DNA of 33,068 nt from NCBI GenBank assembly GCA_964445745.1, contig CAYULU010000018.1, positions 1 to 33,068 on the forward strand, in the 5' to 3' direction. The first letter of the stretch is position 1. Every line of letters starts with the position of its first letter. The DNA comes from UBA1443 sp964445745. GTDB lineage: Bacteria > Omnitrophota > Omnitrophia > Omnitrophales > Aquincolibacteriaceae. Shown here piece after piece: positions 21,649 through 29,725 of the stretch. The position numbers and the translations under genes are program-made. The notes beneath the pieces are model-generated. The model saw only the letters and a list, made by a program, of their open reading frames with translations, had not been told where the DNA came from and did no database searches.

Positions 21649-21745
21649 TATCCTATCAACGGCATAATGAGATGGAGATTGAGTGAGCCGGGTGTCTATC
21701 GGGTGTAATCGCGGCTTGAAAGTCGCACGATAGGTTGATAGGATA
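21649..21745. promoter_or_regulatory. Divergent promoter region with a 12-bp perfect inverted repeat
   Basis: tatcctatcaac (21649-21660) and gttgataggata (21734-21745) are exact reverse complements. Each would overlap a -10-like TAGGAT reading outward. The rightward one forms a plausible promoter, TTGAAA (21716-21721), 17-bp spacer, TAGGAT (21739-21744), in front of the gene at 21763. The leftward one has no good -35. It could be an operator for one regulator of both genes. Confidence 0.45.
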
Positions 21746-21762
21746 CACCAAAAGGAAAAGAT

Positions 21763-22320
21763 ATGAAAAAAAATAAGGAAATTTTAGAGAAAAATGCCCG
21801 TCGCTTGATTGATTTTATGCTGGATTCATCCGCTCATGAGTTGGTCTATAACGGTATTTTCCGGAAAAATAAGGGGTTTTTAAAATCAGACACGACGAAG
21901 TTTCTCCAGGATTTCATTCCCGTGAAGCTTGCGCTCGGTTGTATGTTCTGGAACCAGTGCTGTGAAGTGCACGGGCTTGAGGCGAAGGAGATCAAGAACC
22001 TTTATTTTCTTGAGGTGATGAAACGCTTTGAAACGCCCCAGTCGGTGGATGTGGCTACGCGATTCAGCGAATGTCTTTATGCAGTGAATGCCCGGCCTGA
22101 GGAATCGCCCGTGCTTTCCGCCACGTCGCACCTGTTTGGGAAGCTCGGCCTGAAGTGTGCCGAGGGTGAGGAGGGCACGGCGGCGATCTCGGAGGCGTTT
22201 CTTTTTGCGATGGAAGTGAACGAAGCCCTCAAGAACGCTTTTGAGAATGAGTTTGACGATCTTTTTTATGCTAACGAAAGTTTTTATGTTCCCGAGTCCG
22301 AACAGAAAGGCAGGTTATGA
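21763..22320 (+). CDS. Hypothetical protein, translationally coupled to orn
   Basis: I do not recognise this 185-residue protein. It has no signal peptide or transmembrane segment and looks mostly alpha-helical, with a Lys-rich N-terminus and a Cys pair (WNQCCEVHG) in the middle. The ATG at 21763 is preceded by AAGGAAA. The stop overlaps the orn start (ATGA at 22317-22320), implying coupled translation and possibly a linked role in RNA or nucleotide turnover; that link is inference. It has its own likely promoter in the divergent region upstream. Confidence 0.75.
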   Translation: MKKNKEILEKNARRLIDFMLDSSAHELVYNGIFRKNKGFLKSDTTKFLQDFIPVKLALGCMFWNQCCEVHGLEAKEIKNLYFLEVMKRFETPQSVDVATRFSECLYAVNARPEESPVLSATSHLFGKLGLKCAEGEEGTAAISEAFLFAMEVNEALKNAFENEFDDLFYANESFYVPESEQKGRL

Positions 22321-22862
22321 GCGCGAAGATTCACAGGTTTAATATGGTCTGGATCGATATGGAGATGACGGGGCTGGATCCCGCGAAAGACCGGATCATC
22401 GAGATTGCCTCGATTGTCACGGACGGTCAGCTGAATATCCTGGCGGAGGGACCGAACCTGGTCATTCATCAGCCGGAGCGCCTGATCCGGGGGATGGACC
22501 AGTGGAATCAGGAGCATCACTCGAAGTCGGGTCTGATCGATGATGTGAAAAGTTCGACCGTGACCGTCAAGGCGGCTGAAGAGATGACGCTTGAGTTTTT
22601 GAAGGAATACTGTAAGCCCAAAAAGGCGCCTCTTTGCGGAAACTCCATTCATCATGACCGGAGGTTCCTGGCCCGCGACATGCCTGCGATTGATGATTAT
22701 CTGCATTATCGTCACGTGGACGTCAGCACGATCAAGGCGCTGATCGCCCGATGGTATCCGAAAGACAAGGAGCCGCCGAAAGGGAAATCGCACCGGGCAC
22801 TTTCGGATATTCGTGAGTCGATCGAAGAACTTCGCTTTTATCGCGAACGTTATTTTAAATGA
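22317..22862 (+). CDS. orn: Oligoribonuclease (DEDDh 3'-5' exonuclease)
   Basis: Orn degrades dinucleotide-sized RNA ends to mononucleotides and also clears pGpG in bacteria that use cyclic-di-GMP. All signature parts are visible: WIDMEMTGLD (catalytic Asp-Glu), IIEIASIVTDG, GNSIHHDRRFL with its Asp, YRHVDVSTIK, and KSHRALSDIRESIEELRFYR (catalytic His and Asp). At 181 residues it is full length. Its start overlaps the stop of the preceding unknown gene by ATGA. Confidence 0.96.
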   Translation: MSAKIHRFNMVWIDMEMTGLDPAKDRIIEIASIVTDGQLNILAEGPNLVIHQPERLIRGMDQWNQEHHSKSGLIDDVKSSTVTVKAAEEMTLEFLKEYCKPKKAPLCGNSIHHDRRFLARDMPAIDDYLHYRHVDVSTIKALIARWYPKDKEPPKGKSHRALSDIRESIEELRFYRERYFK

Positions 22863-22925
22863 GTCGGGATAACTTTTATCACCTTTTCACCAACCCTGTT
22901 TTAACCTTTCTTAAAAGGAGGAAGT

Positions 22926-23303
22926 ATGGAGAGCTATAAAAATATGATCATCGCAGGAATTATTGCGATGGCCTTGATTGTCAGTGCGGTGATGATCCAA
23001 TCCGGAATGGTGCAATCTGCCAAGGTGAACCCGGCGGAGGCCTATACGCTTTACGGATACGAAGGTGCTCTTTACCGGCTCAACACAACCAACGGACGGC
23101 TGGACGTTTTGGTCCCGAGCAATGAAGCTGCGCTCTTGTTTCCGATTGGGCAGTTTCAGTTGCCGCGTGCGGACGCGAAACTGACGGATCAGGAAAAGAC
23201 AAGTTTATCGACGAATATTCGCACGATCGCTCAGTACATTCAAGGGGAGCGCGCTCGCAATTTAGGGATTTCCCAGGACGGGGCCAAGCCGGTTCAGTCA
23301 TAA
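22926..23303 (+). CDS. Small membrane-anchored hypothetical protein
   Basis: A 125-residue protein of unrecognised family. After MESYKN comes one hydrophobic helix (MIIAGIIAMALIVSAVMI, about residues 7-25), then an extracytoplasmic part with YGYEGALYRLNTTNGRLDVLV, which might be a small beta element, and a helical C-terminus. The ATG follows a strong site, aaaggagg (22914-22921). A short hairpin, cctttcttaaaagg (22905-22918), overlaps that site and could limit its access. It lies between orn and a phosphatase gene on the same strand; a functional link is not evident. Confidence 0.75.
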   Translation: MESYKNMIIAGIIAMALIVSAVMIQSGMVQSAKVNPAEAYTLYGYEGALYRLNTTNGRLDVLVPSNEAALLFPIGQFQLPRADAKLTDQEKTSLSTNIRTIAQYIQGERARNLGISQDGAKPVQS

Positions 23304-23329
23304 ACGGCAGAAGACTGCAACGGAGTTTC

Positions 23330-24220
23330 ATGAAAAAAAAGGCTACGTCGGATCTTCAAAATATCATCGCGATTGTCTATGATTTTGACGGGACCCTTGC
23401 GCCCGGCAATATGCAGGAAGAGACTATCTTCCGGGAATACGGCATCGATAAACGGAAGTTCTGGGCGAAATCCAGAGCGTTGGTCCGTCAAAAAGGATAT
23501 GAATCGACTCTCGCTTACCTCCGCCTTCTGATTTCGGATCCGGCATTTAAGGACCGGCCGCTTGATCGGCGCACCCTGAAAAAACTGGCAAGGCAACTTC
23601 CGTATTACCCGGGGGTTGCCGAAGGTTATTTCAGGGAGCTGGCATCCTTTATGAACAAGATTCCGGAAGTTCGGGAGTGGGGGATCGCGGTTGAGCATTA
23701 CATCATTTCAAGTGGTCTGAGCGAACTGCTTGACGGTGCCAGTATCCGGAAGTATTTCAAAAAAATCTACGCTTGTGAATATGATTATGAAAACGGCCGG
23801 CCGGTTTTTCCGAAGCTCGTTATCAACGATACCAACAAGACCCAGTTTCTTTTCAGGATCAATAAGGGAAAACTCGAGACGAGCGAGAGCATCAATCAGC
23901 ACATGCCGGCCCGGAAACGCCGGATCCCGTTTGCTAACATGATTTACGTTGGTGACGGGATCACGGATGTGCCGTCCATGACGGTCATGAACAAAAGCGG
24001 CGGTCATGCGATTGCGGTCTATAACCCGAATGGAAAAGTTCCGCGGGAAGTTAAAAAAATGATTGCTGAAAAAAGGGCGGAACATTTTGCTCCGGCTGAT
24101 TTCCGTCGGGGGTCCCTCCTGACCAAAATCCTTCACCGGACCCTCAAACAGATCATTCACTCCATCTCATTCCGCCTTTCCTCCCGGCGGTCGTCCGACT
24201 GGGTGCGGCGCCACTGGTAG
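23330..24220 (+). CDS. HAD-superfamily phosphatase (phosphoserine phosphatase-like)
   Basis: A 296-residue hydrolase of the haloacid dehalogenase superfamily. Motif I is VYDFDGTLAPG (nucleophile Asp plus acid Asp), motif II IISSGLSE, motif III the Lys in NDTNKTQF and motif IV VGDGITDVPSM. A helical cap of about 90 residues sits between motifs I and II, as in phosphoserine phosphatase-like (SerB/C1 cap) members, but the substrate cannot be read from the sequence. The C-terminus has a basic helical tail (about residues 255-296) of unknown role. The ATG at 23330 follows a weak GGAG. Convergent with the dus gene. Confidence 0.88.
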   Translation: MKKKATSDLQNIIAIVYDFDGTLAPGNMQEETIFREYGIDKRKFWAKSRALVRQKGYESTLAYLRLLISDPAFKDRPLDRRTLKKLARQLPYYPGVAEGYFRELASFMNKIPEVREWGIAVEHYIISSGLSELLDGASIRKYFKKIYACEYDYENGRPVFPKLVINDTNKTQFLFRINKGKLETSESINQHMPARKRRIPFANMIYVGDGITDVPSMTVMNKSGGHAIAVYNPNGKVPREVKKMIAEKRAEHFAPADFRRGSLLTKILHRTLKQIIHSISFRLSSRRSSDWVRRHW

Positions 24221-24277
24221 AGTCCTACAAGCAACCGGTCCGGTTCGCTCCGCTCAGTGACAAGAATCGTAGGACTC
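24220..24277. terminator. 9-bp inverted repeat between convergent genes
   Basis: gagtcctac (24220-24228) and gtaggactc (24269-24277) are perfect complements with a 40-nt loop. The left arm begins at the phosphatase stop codon and the right arm lies in the last codons of dus. It could be a bidirectional terminator, but there is no clear T tract, so support is weak. Confidence 0.25.
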
Positions 24278-25222
24278 GACGAGGGTGATAATTTCGTCCA
24301 GGGACTGACTGCGGTTGATTTTTTCTCGGAGGCGGGACGCGCCGGGAAGCCCTTTAAAATACCAGCTGGCGATGTGGCGCGCTTTGAGATGCGCGACTTT
24401 TTCCCCGTCGAATCGCGCGTTGAGGTGGAGGTGTTCCCGGACCGTGTGCTTGATTTCGGTCAAAGACGGACGGTGAGTTTTTTTGTGTCCGAATGCCGAC
24501 CGGATGTTTTCGTAAATCCACGGATTTCCGAGCGCGCCGCGGCCAATCGCGATCCCGTCACAGCCGGTGTCTTTTTTTATTCGGCACGCGTCGCGGGCCG
24601 TAAAGATGTCGCCGTTGCCGAAGACCGGGATTAGAACCGCCTTCTTGATTATTTTGATCACGCTCCAGTCGGCTTTTCCGGAATATCCCTGGGCCCGGGT
24701 TCGTCCGTGAACGGTGACGGCAGAAAGCCCACAGGCCTCGGCGAGTTGGGCGAGGTGAACGGCTTCTTTCCCGCTGGAATCGGTAAATCCAATCCGCATT
24801 TTGACCGTGACGGGTACTTTGTGAACGGCGTGCATGACGGATGAAAAAACTTTTTGGGCCCGTTTCGGATCCTTCATTAAAGCGGAACCGGCGTTCTGAC
24901 CTGTAATTTTCGGGACCGGACAGCCGCAGTTGATGTCGATCAGGGCAAAACCCATCGGTTCCAGAATTTCTGCGGCCTTTGCCATGGTCTCGGGATTGGC
25001 ACCGACGATCTGGCAACCGGTCGGCTGGTCGTCCGGCGAGCGGAGTAAAAGGGAGCGGGTTTTTTTGTGTGCCCGGACAAGCGCTTCGGCCGATATCATT
25101 TCGGTCATGGCGAGTTCCAGTCCGTGCCGGCGGGCGATTACCCGGAAGGCGAGGTCGGTGCATCCTGCCATCGGGGATTGCATGACCGGATTTTTCAGAT
25201 GAAGATTTTTGATTGTGAGCAT
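24254..25222 (-). CDS. dus: tRNA-dihydrouridine synthase (DusB-like)
   Basis: This FMN- and NADPH-dependent enzyme reduces uridines in tRNA D-loops. Clear Dus blocks over 322 residues: QSPMAGCTDLAFR near the N-terminus, QIVGANPETMAKAA, DINCGCPVPKI (the catalytic Cys region), VTVKMRIGF, VHGRTRAQGYSGKADW, VPFV-like IPVFGNGDI and IGRGALGNPWIY (phosphate binding). The ATG at 25222 is preceded by AAGGAAC. The overall form is nearest to DusB, but the subgroup is not certain. The gene is read leftward, opposite to its neighbours. Confidence 0.94.
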   Translation of the reverse strand: MLTIKNLHLKNPVMQSPMAGCTDLAFRVIARRHGLELAMTEMISAEALVRAHKKTRSLLLRSPDDQPTGCQIVGANPETMAKAAEILEPMGFALIDINCGCPVPKITGQNAGSALMKDPKRAQKVFSSVMHAVHKVPVTVKMRIGFTDSSGKEAVHLAQLAEACGLSAVTVHGRTRAQGYSGKADWSVIKIIKKAVLIPVFGNGDIFTARDACRIKKDTGCDGIAIGRGALGNPWIYENIRSAFGHKKTHRPSLTEIKHTVREHLHLNARFDGEKVAHLKARHIASWYFKGLPGASRLREKINRSQSLDEIITLVESYDSCH

Positions 25223-25310
25223 GTTCGTTCCTTAAGAGAAAAAGTATTTTGCTAAGAACAGGATCAGATCCGCCGTTGGTTCAATCGGGTGATCATTGTC
25301 TGCACCTTGT

Positions 25311-25336
25311 TTTCCCTCTTTGTGAAAGAGAGGAAA
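25311..25336. other. Hairpin in the dus / coiled-coil gene intergenic region
   Basis: tttcc-ctcttt-gtg-aaagag-a-ggaaa forms an 11-bp stem with a one-base bulge and a 3-nt loop. No T tract follows on either strand, so it is not a standard terminator. The rest of this 289-nt spacer shows only the promoter-like site listed next. Confidence 0.4.
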
Positions 25337-25455
25337 TAGCACTCGGCCCCGGTGAACAGTGTATCAGGTTGTTGACTCCTTAGAGTGTTTTTCCAGAGGG
25401 TGGGTCGGGAAAACTTTCCGGATCCTCAGGTAGCTATGGAATTATTAAAGTGAAG

Positions 25456-25468
25456 CGGTATAATACCG
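25456..25468 (+). promoter_or_regulatory. TATAAT inside a palindrome upstream of the coiled-coil gene
   Basis: cggtat-a-ataccg is a perfect palindrome around one central base and contains a consensus -10 (tataat, 25459-25464), 47 nt before the ATG at 25512. No good -35 lies at 16-18 bp, which would suit an activator-dependent or regulator-occluded promoter. This is inference. Confidence 0.4.
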
Positions 25469-25511
25469 TATCTTTTTCCTAAGGGCAAAATCTCAAATTG
25501 AAGGTGGCGCG

Positions 25512-27596
25512 ATGAATTTTGATGAAATGAAGAGCATGTCAATTAATGACAACTGGTGTGTGATTATCCAATCTTATCCTTCTAAACTTAAAAAGGATCT
25601 GGTTCAACGGGTAAGCGAAATTTTTGCTTTGGAAAAAAAGGACGCCAAGCAGGCGATCAGTAATACCCCTCTGATCCTTATTGACGGACTGTCGTTTGCG
25701 ATGGCGGCAAGTATCAAGAATTTCTTCTCCCGGCTGGGAGCTACGGTTGAGACCACCAATCACGATATGATTAAAAAAAATTGTTTCCAGGTGATGTGGC
25801 CCGAGGTACCGGATCTTTCTTTTTTCTTAAAAGATGAGACCTCGGCGCCTCAATCGGCAGAACCTCCCAAAGAACAGTCTGACGAAAAGAAATCCGGAAA
25901 GCCGAAATCAAAATCTCCCTTTTCCTTTTTAAAACAGTCACAAACGAAGAAACCGGAGCCAGAATCCTCGGGACCAGAGTCCGGTGATGTCGAAATGCCA
26001 CAGCCGAAGTCGCAGGAACCGGAATCCGGGGAGTTGGTTGCTCTGGAACCGGAATCTCAAAGACTGCCTTTGGGAAATGGTTCTGCCCCGGTGCCGTCCG
26101 GATCAACCGGAGAGCCGGAAGCTGAAAAACCAGCCGTTTCCCGCTCTGGCGGAGAAGAAACTCCGACGGCTGATCCGGGTGTCTGGGAAAGAAAGGCGAA
26201 AGAACTGTCCGAACGATTGGCGAAAATCCAGGATGAAAAGCAAAAAAATTCGGTCGATTCTTCCATGGGGTTGAGTGAGATTAAATCGAAACTCAAAGAA
26301 CGTTTGATGGCTGAGCACGCCAAAAACGAGCAAGAGGTGAAGGACACGGACTCTCCGCAGGAGACCCCGGCGGATAAGTCAACGGGTGAGACCGAGGATC
26401 TGCCAGAACCTAGTGAGCAGAACCAGGCTCTTTCCCGGAGGGTTCAGGATCTGGAAGAGGAGCTTCGTCAGAAAGATATCGAACTGGGCGAAACAGACAG
26501 TATCCGTGACCGGTGTCAGACCCTTGAGTCGAAAATCAAGGAGCTTGAAGCGCAACGTGAACAGGCGATGAGCTCGGTGGATGGTGAACTTCAGAATTTG
26601 AACGGGCAAAGACAGTCGCTTGAGGGGAAAATCGCAGACCTTGAGGCCCAGTTGACGCAGGCCCGCGCCGCTCAAACTCAGTCCGAAAATAGTTCTGCTG
26701 ATTTTTCCCGCGAAAAATCTGAGTGGGCAGCGAAAATCAGTGATTTGGAAAATCAGATCCAGGAGAAATCCGGAAAGCTTCAAGAGAGCGAAAATCATTG
26801 CACGACCCTCCAGGCGCAAGTGGACGAATTGACCGGTAAGGCGGCGGAGTTGAATGATCTTGCCCAACGACGTCAGTCGGAGTGGAATGAACAAATACGG
26901 CAGAACGAGTTGGCGGCGCAAACTGCTAAAAATGAGTTAGCCCGGTTAGCGCAGGAACTGGAAACTGAGCGAGGAACACGCCAGACCCAGTCAGCGGAGT
27001 TTAACGAGAAAATAGGGGGTCTTGAGGTTCAGGTCAGAAATCAACAACAGGCGTTGGATGATGCGACCCGCGTGGCAGAAGAATTGAAAACGAAGGAAGC
27101 CGAGCTTCTTCAGAAAGTGGAAAGTGGGGAGCAGGAGTTAGGTATGACTCGGGATCTTTTGAACGCTCGGGAACAAGCGCTTCGGGATAGGGACCAGATT
27201 CTTGAAGGTCTCGAAAAGAAACTGGAAGATTTGATTCGCGAGCATCAAGAAGTTGAAAAGATAAGAGAGGAAAACGCCCGATTCAACGAGGATCGTGCAG
27301 CTCTTGTCCAGAAATTTGAGGGACAGCTTGCCGAACAGGAAAGTAAACTGGCTAAAATGCAAGAGGATTTTAGAAGAACGCGCAGTCGGACGGAGAGAAA
27401 ATTAACGGCCGCGAACCGGGAACTGGGCGAGTGGGTGCGGGGGGTTGACGCCCTTCGCGGCGGGTTACAGAAATTGATCATGTTTCTTGCTTCCGATATG
27501 ACCAGCCTTGAGCCGGAGAAAAGGATCGCGTCGGCGCGATCCATTTCCGCAAGACCTGATAGTGCCCCAGGGGGCACGCCGTCCCAGGAAAAATGA
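25512..27596 (+). CDS. Large coiled-coil protein with an L7/L12-like N-terminal domain
   Basis: 694 residues, no signal peptide. Residues about 15-85 (WCVIIQSYPSKLKKDLVQRV, then KKDAKQAISNTPLILIDGL and FFSRLGATVE) follow the pattern of the ribosomal L7/L12 C-terminal fold. A Pro/Glu/Ser-rich linker (about 110-235) comes next. The rest is a long heptad-like, Glu/Gln/Lys-rich coiled coil (about 235-660), then a basic segment (TRSRTERKLTAANRELGEW) and a Pro/Ala tail. The ATG at 25512 is preceded by AAGGTGG. It overlaps nnrE by ATGA. The function is unknown; the layout suggests a cytoplasmic scaffold or structural protein. Confidence 0.82.
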   Translation: MNFDEMKSMSINDNWCVIIQSYPSKLKKDLVQRVSEIFALEKKDAKQAISNTPLILIDGLSFAMAASIKNFFSRLGATVETTNHDMIKKNCFQVMWPEVPDLSFFLKDETSAPQSAEPPKEQSDEKKSGKPKSKSPFSFLKQSQTKKPEPESSGPESGDVEMPQPKSQEPESGELVALEPESQRLPLGNGSAPVPSGSTGEPEAEKPAVSRSGGEETPTADPGVWERKAKELSERLAKIQDEKQKNSVDSSMGLSEIKSKLKERLMAEHAKNEQEVKDTDSPQETPADKSTGETEDLPEPSEQNQALSRRVQDLEEELRQKDIELGETDSIRDRCQTLESKIKELEAQREQAMSSVDGELQNLNGQRQSLEGKIADLEAQLTQARAAQTQSENSSADFSREKSEWAAKISDLENQIQEKSGKLQESENHCTTLQAQVDELTGKAAELNDLAQRRQSEWNEQIRQNELAAQTAKNELARLAQELETERGTRQTQSAEFNEKIGGLEVQVRNQQQALDDATRVAEELKTKEAELLQKVESGEQELGMTRDLLNAREQALRDRDQILEGLEKKLEDLIREHQEVEKIREENARFNEDRAALVQKFEGQLAEQESKLAKMQEDFRRTRSRTERKLTAANRELGEWVRGVDALRGGLQKLIMFLASDMTSLEPEKRIASARSISARPDSAPGGTPSQEK

Positions 27597-28261
27597 GGGC
27601 GGTGACGGCTGACCAAATGCGATGGATCGACCGCCAGTCGGCGGAGTGCTTTGGTATAGACAGTTGTCAGTTGATGGAAAATGCGGGTCGTGCGGTGGCG
27701 GATCTTGTGGCGGGTGATTTTCAGCCGTGCACGGTTCTTGTTGTTGCCGGAAAAGGAAATAATACCGGGGACGGTTTCGTCGCGGCCCGGTACTTGTCGC
27801 AAAAAGGGTTTCAGGTTGGGGTGCTACTTCTGACGAATCCCGAACTTCTCTCCAAAGTTTCTGCCATAAATTATCAATTACTCACGAATTGCCCGGTCTA
27901 TTTTCGCCAAGCCCAAGGGACCGAAACGGGTCAGGAACTTTCTGCGCTATTGAGCTCCGCGGTTCTGCTGATAGATGCCATTTGGGGGGGCGGGTTCAGA
28001 GGCCGGGTGGAAGGATTTTACGCCAGAGTGATTCGAGCGATGAATGAGTCCGGACGGAAAATCTACAGTATCGATATTCCGTCAGGACTTCACGCCGATA
28101 CAGGGAAAGTTTGCGAGGTTGCGGTCAAGGCCGCTGTGACCCTTGCGCTGGGGCTTCCCAAGGCGGGTTTTTATCTGGAAGAGGGGCCGTTTTATTCGGG
28201 GGATGTGCGGATCGTTTCAATCGGTCATCCTGAGAGTCTGCTTCAGCCGTTTTTGAACTAA
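27593..28261 (+). CDS. nnrE: NAD(P)H-hydrate epimerase (YjeF N-terminal domain, stand-alone)
   Basis: Interconverts the R and S forms of damaged NAD(P)H hydrates so that the dehydratase can repair them. YjeF_N features: MRAVTADQMRWIDRQS and LMENAGRAVADL at the N-terminus, VVAGKGNNTGDGFVAARYL, LLIDAIWGGGFRGRV (usually DALFGTG) and YSIDIPSGLHADTG. At 222 residues only the epimerase half is present; in many bacteria it is fused to the ADP-dependent dehydratase NnrD, which is not in this window. The start overlaps the stop of the coiled-coil gene (ATGA at 27593-27596), so translation is probably coupled. Confidence 0.92.
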   Translation: MRAVTADQMRWIDRQSAECFGIDSCQLMENAGRAVADLVAGDFQPCTVLVVAGKGNNTGDGFVAARYLSQKGFQVGVLLLTNPELLSKVSAINYQLLTNCPVYFRQAQGTETGQELSALLSSAVLLIDAIWGGGFRGRVEGFYARVIRAMNESGRKIYSIDIPSGLHADTGKVCEVAVKAAVTLALGLPKAGFYLEEGPFYSGDVRIVSIGHPESLLQPFLN

Positions 28262-28309
28262 ATATAGATTTCAGAATGAGATAGGTCGTCCTGAAACGGG
28301 GTATACTCC

Positions 28310-28338
28310 TTGACATTGAACTGCCTTTTTGATAAAAA
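28310..28338 (+). promoter_or_regulatory. Likely sigma-70-type promoter of lipA
   Basis: TTGACA (28310-28315), a 17-bp spacer, then TAAAAA (28333-28338), a 4/6 match to the -10. It lies 43 nt before the GTG start of lipA, in the only gap between nnrE and lipA. Confidence 0.6.
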
Positions 28339-28381
28339 ATCTCACTCTTTTTTCGATCTTCACCGCGAGGAACCATAAAAC

Positions 28382-29314
28382 GTGCAATACTACCGAAGAT
28401 TTCCTGACTGGTTACGACGAACGCTTCCTGAAAACTCAACCGCTCGGACACACGCTATTCTTCGAAAGTTTCAACTGAACACGGTCTGTAAATCTGCGAT
28501 GTGCCCCAATATGCAGGAGTGTTACTCCAAGAACACCGCCACTTTTATGATTCTTGGCAAGGTCTGTACGCGGCATTGTGGTTTTTGCGGAGTGGAAAGC
28601 AAGAGTCTGGGGGAGGTGATTCGCTCGGATGAGCCCGAATGTGTCGCTTTTGCGGCCCAGGAACTCGGACTTAAATATATCGTGATTACTTCGGTAACTC
28701 GGGATGATCTCGACGATGAAGGGGCGGGGCATTATGCGGCCACGGTTCGGGCGATTAAAACCATGATCCCGGGTTCTCGTGTTGAAACATTAACGCCTGA
28801 TTTTCACGCCAGGGAAGATTTGATCGCCAGTGTGATGGAGGCGGGGACGGATGTGTTTAACCATAATTTGGAAACGGTCGAAAGGTTGCAAAGAATTGTT
28901 CGACCCCAGGCTGATTACCGTCGTTCCCTGACCGTCCTGGAAACGGCGAAACGGGTTTCCCCGGATATCGTGACCAAAAGCGGTTTGATGCTCGGACTTG
29001 GTGAAACGGAATCGGAGGTTTTTGAGGCGGGACGGCATTTGCTTTCCGCTGGTGTCAGTGTTTTGACTCTGGGACAGTATCTGAGGCCGACGCTTCGTCA
29101 TCTGGAAGTGAAGGAATATATACCGCCGAGAAGATTTGAAGATCTGGCGAATCGGCTGGAGGCGATGGGTTTTCAGAAGGTGGTGGCCGGGCCTTATGTG
29201 AGAAGTTCTTATCGTGCGTTAGAAACTTATACCCATCTTCCCGCTGAACAAACGGGCTGTCCGGAGCGCGCAGAACACGACGGAACTTTGGTGAGAGGTG
29301 AAAAAAATGCGTGA
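28382..29314 (+). CDS. lipA: Lipoyl synthase
   Basis: A radical-SAM enzyme that inserts two sulfurs into octanoyl groups on lipoyl-carrier proteins. The 310-residue protein shows both clusters: the auxiliary one (CKSAMCPNMQEC) and the SAM-binding one (CTRHCGFC). Family blocks include ATFMILG, VITSVTRDDLDDEGA, FNHNLETVERLQ, KSGLMLGLGET, TLGQYLRPT and the C-terminal VRSSYRA. The GTG at 28382 has aggaa 9 nt upstream. An own promoter is visible (28310-28338). The last 8 bases overlap the next small gene, which codes for a lipoyl-like domain. No lipB or octanoyltransferase is in the window. Confidence 0.96.
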   Translation: MQYYRRFPDWLRRTLPENSTARTHAILRKFQLNTVCKSAMCPNMQECYSKNTATFMILGKVCTRHCGFCGVESKSLGEVIRSDEPECVAFAAQELGLKYIVITSVTRDDLDDEGAGHYAATVRAIKTMIPGSRVETLTPDFHAREDLIASVMEAGTDVFNHNLETVERLQRIVRPQADYRRSLTVLETAKRVSPDIVTKSGLMLGLGETESEVFEAGRHLLSAGVSVLTLGQYLRPTLRHLEVKEYIPPRRFEDLANRLEAMGFQKVVAGPYVRSSYRALETYTHLPAEQTGCPERAEHDGTLVRGEKNA

Positions 29315-29633
29315 AGTGCTGGCCAAGGGTTTAGCGAAACATATTGAAGACGCGGTCATCAAGCGTTGGTATTTTGAGGAAGGCGATGCTGTTACTAAGG
29401 GAGATGATCTCCTGGAGCTGGTGGCGGGGGACGAATCGGTTGTCATCATCACGGTGCCGGCCACGGGGATTCTTGCGGAGGTTTTTTTTGATAAGGGGGA
29501 AACGGTCCAGCGTGATGAGTCTCTTTGTTTGATCGATGACGAAGAAACGAGGCTTCAGGAAGACGACGAAGATGAGGGGGCAGAGGATGGAGACTCAGAA
29601 CCGGATTTAGATGAATCGGAAGATGATTTTTAA
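29307..29633 (+). CDS. Small lipoyl/biotinyl-like domain protein without the modified lysine
   Basis: 108 residues. The body (about 1-80) follows the lipoyl-domain pattern: KRWYFEEGDAVTKGDDLLEL, then the hairpin turn and VPATGILAEVFFDKGETV. In lipoyl domains the turn reads about E-T-D-K-A; here it is VAGDESVVI, with no Lys at or next to the site, so it probably cannot be lipoylated. The C-terminal 30 residues are almost all Asp and Glu. The ATG at 29307 has aggtg 6 nt upstream and overlaps lipA by 8 bp; a GTG at 29298 lies inside that site. Possible roles are an adaptor or a degenerate carrier. The assignment rests on pattern only. Confidence 0.75.
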   Translation: MREVLAKGLAKHIEDAVIKRWYFEEGDAVTKGDDLLELVAGDESVVIITVPATGILAEVFFDKGETVQRDESLCLIDDEETRLQEDDEDEGAEDGDSEPDLDESEDDF

Positions 29634-29725
29634 AACATTCTAAAACAGGGGCGAATGAACGCTAGAGTCAGGCGCTGGTTTGCGGATCAAGGCGTCAATT
29701 TTTCGGGCGGCATTTGAAGGATATA

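Noticed and set aside
25275..25305. tRNA-like T-arm (ggttcaatc) in the spacer upstream of the coiled-coil gene
   Set aside because: Flanking bases do not pair and no acceptor or anticodon stem is found.
25311..25336. Hairpin as an intrinsic terminator
   Set aside because: No T tract follows on either strand and it lies upstream of both flanking genes.
29655..29717. 20-codon frame (MNARVRRWFADQ...) before the aminotransferase
   Set aside because: It has an upstream purine stretch, but there is no other support and it is too short to judge.
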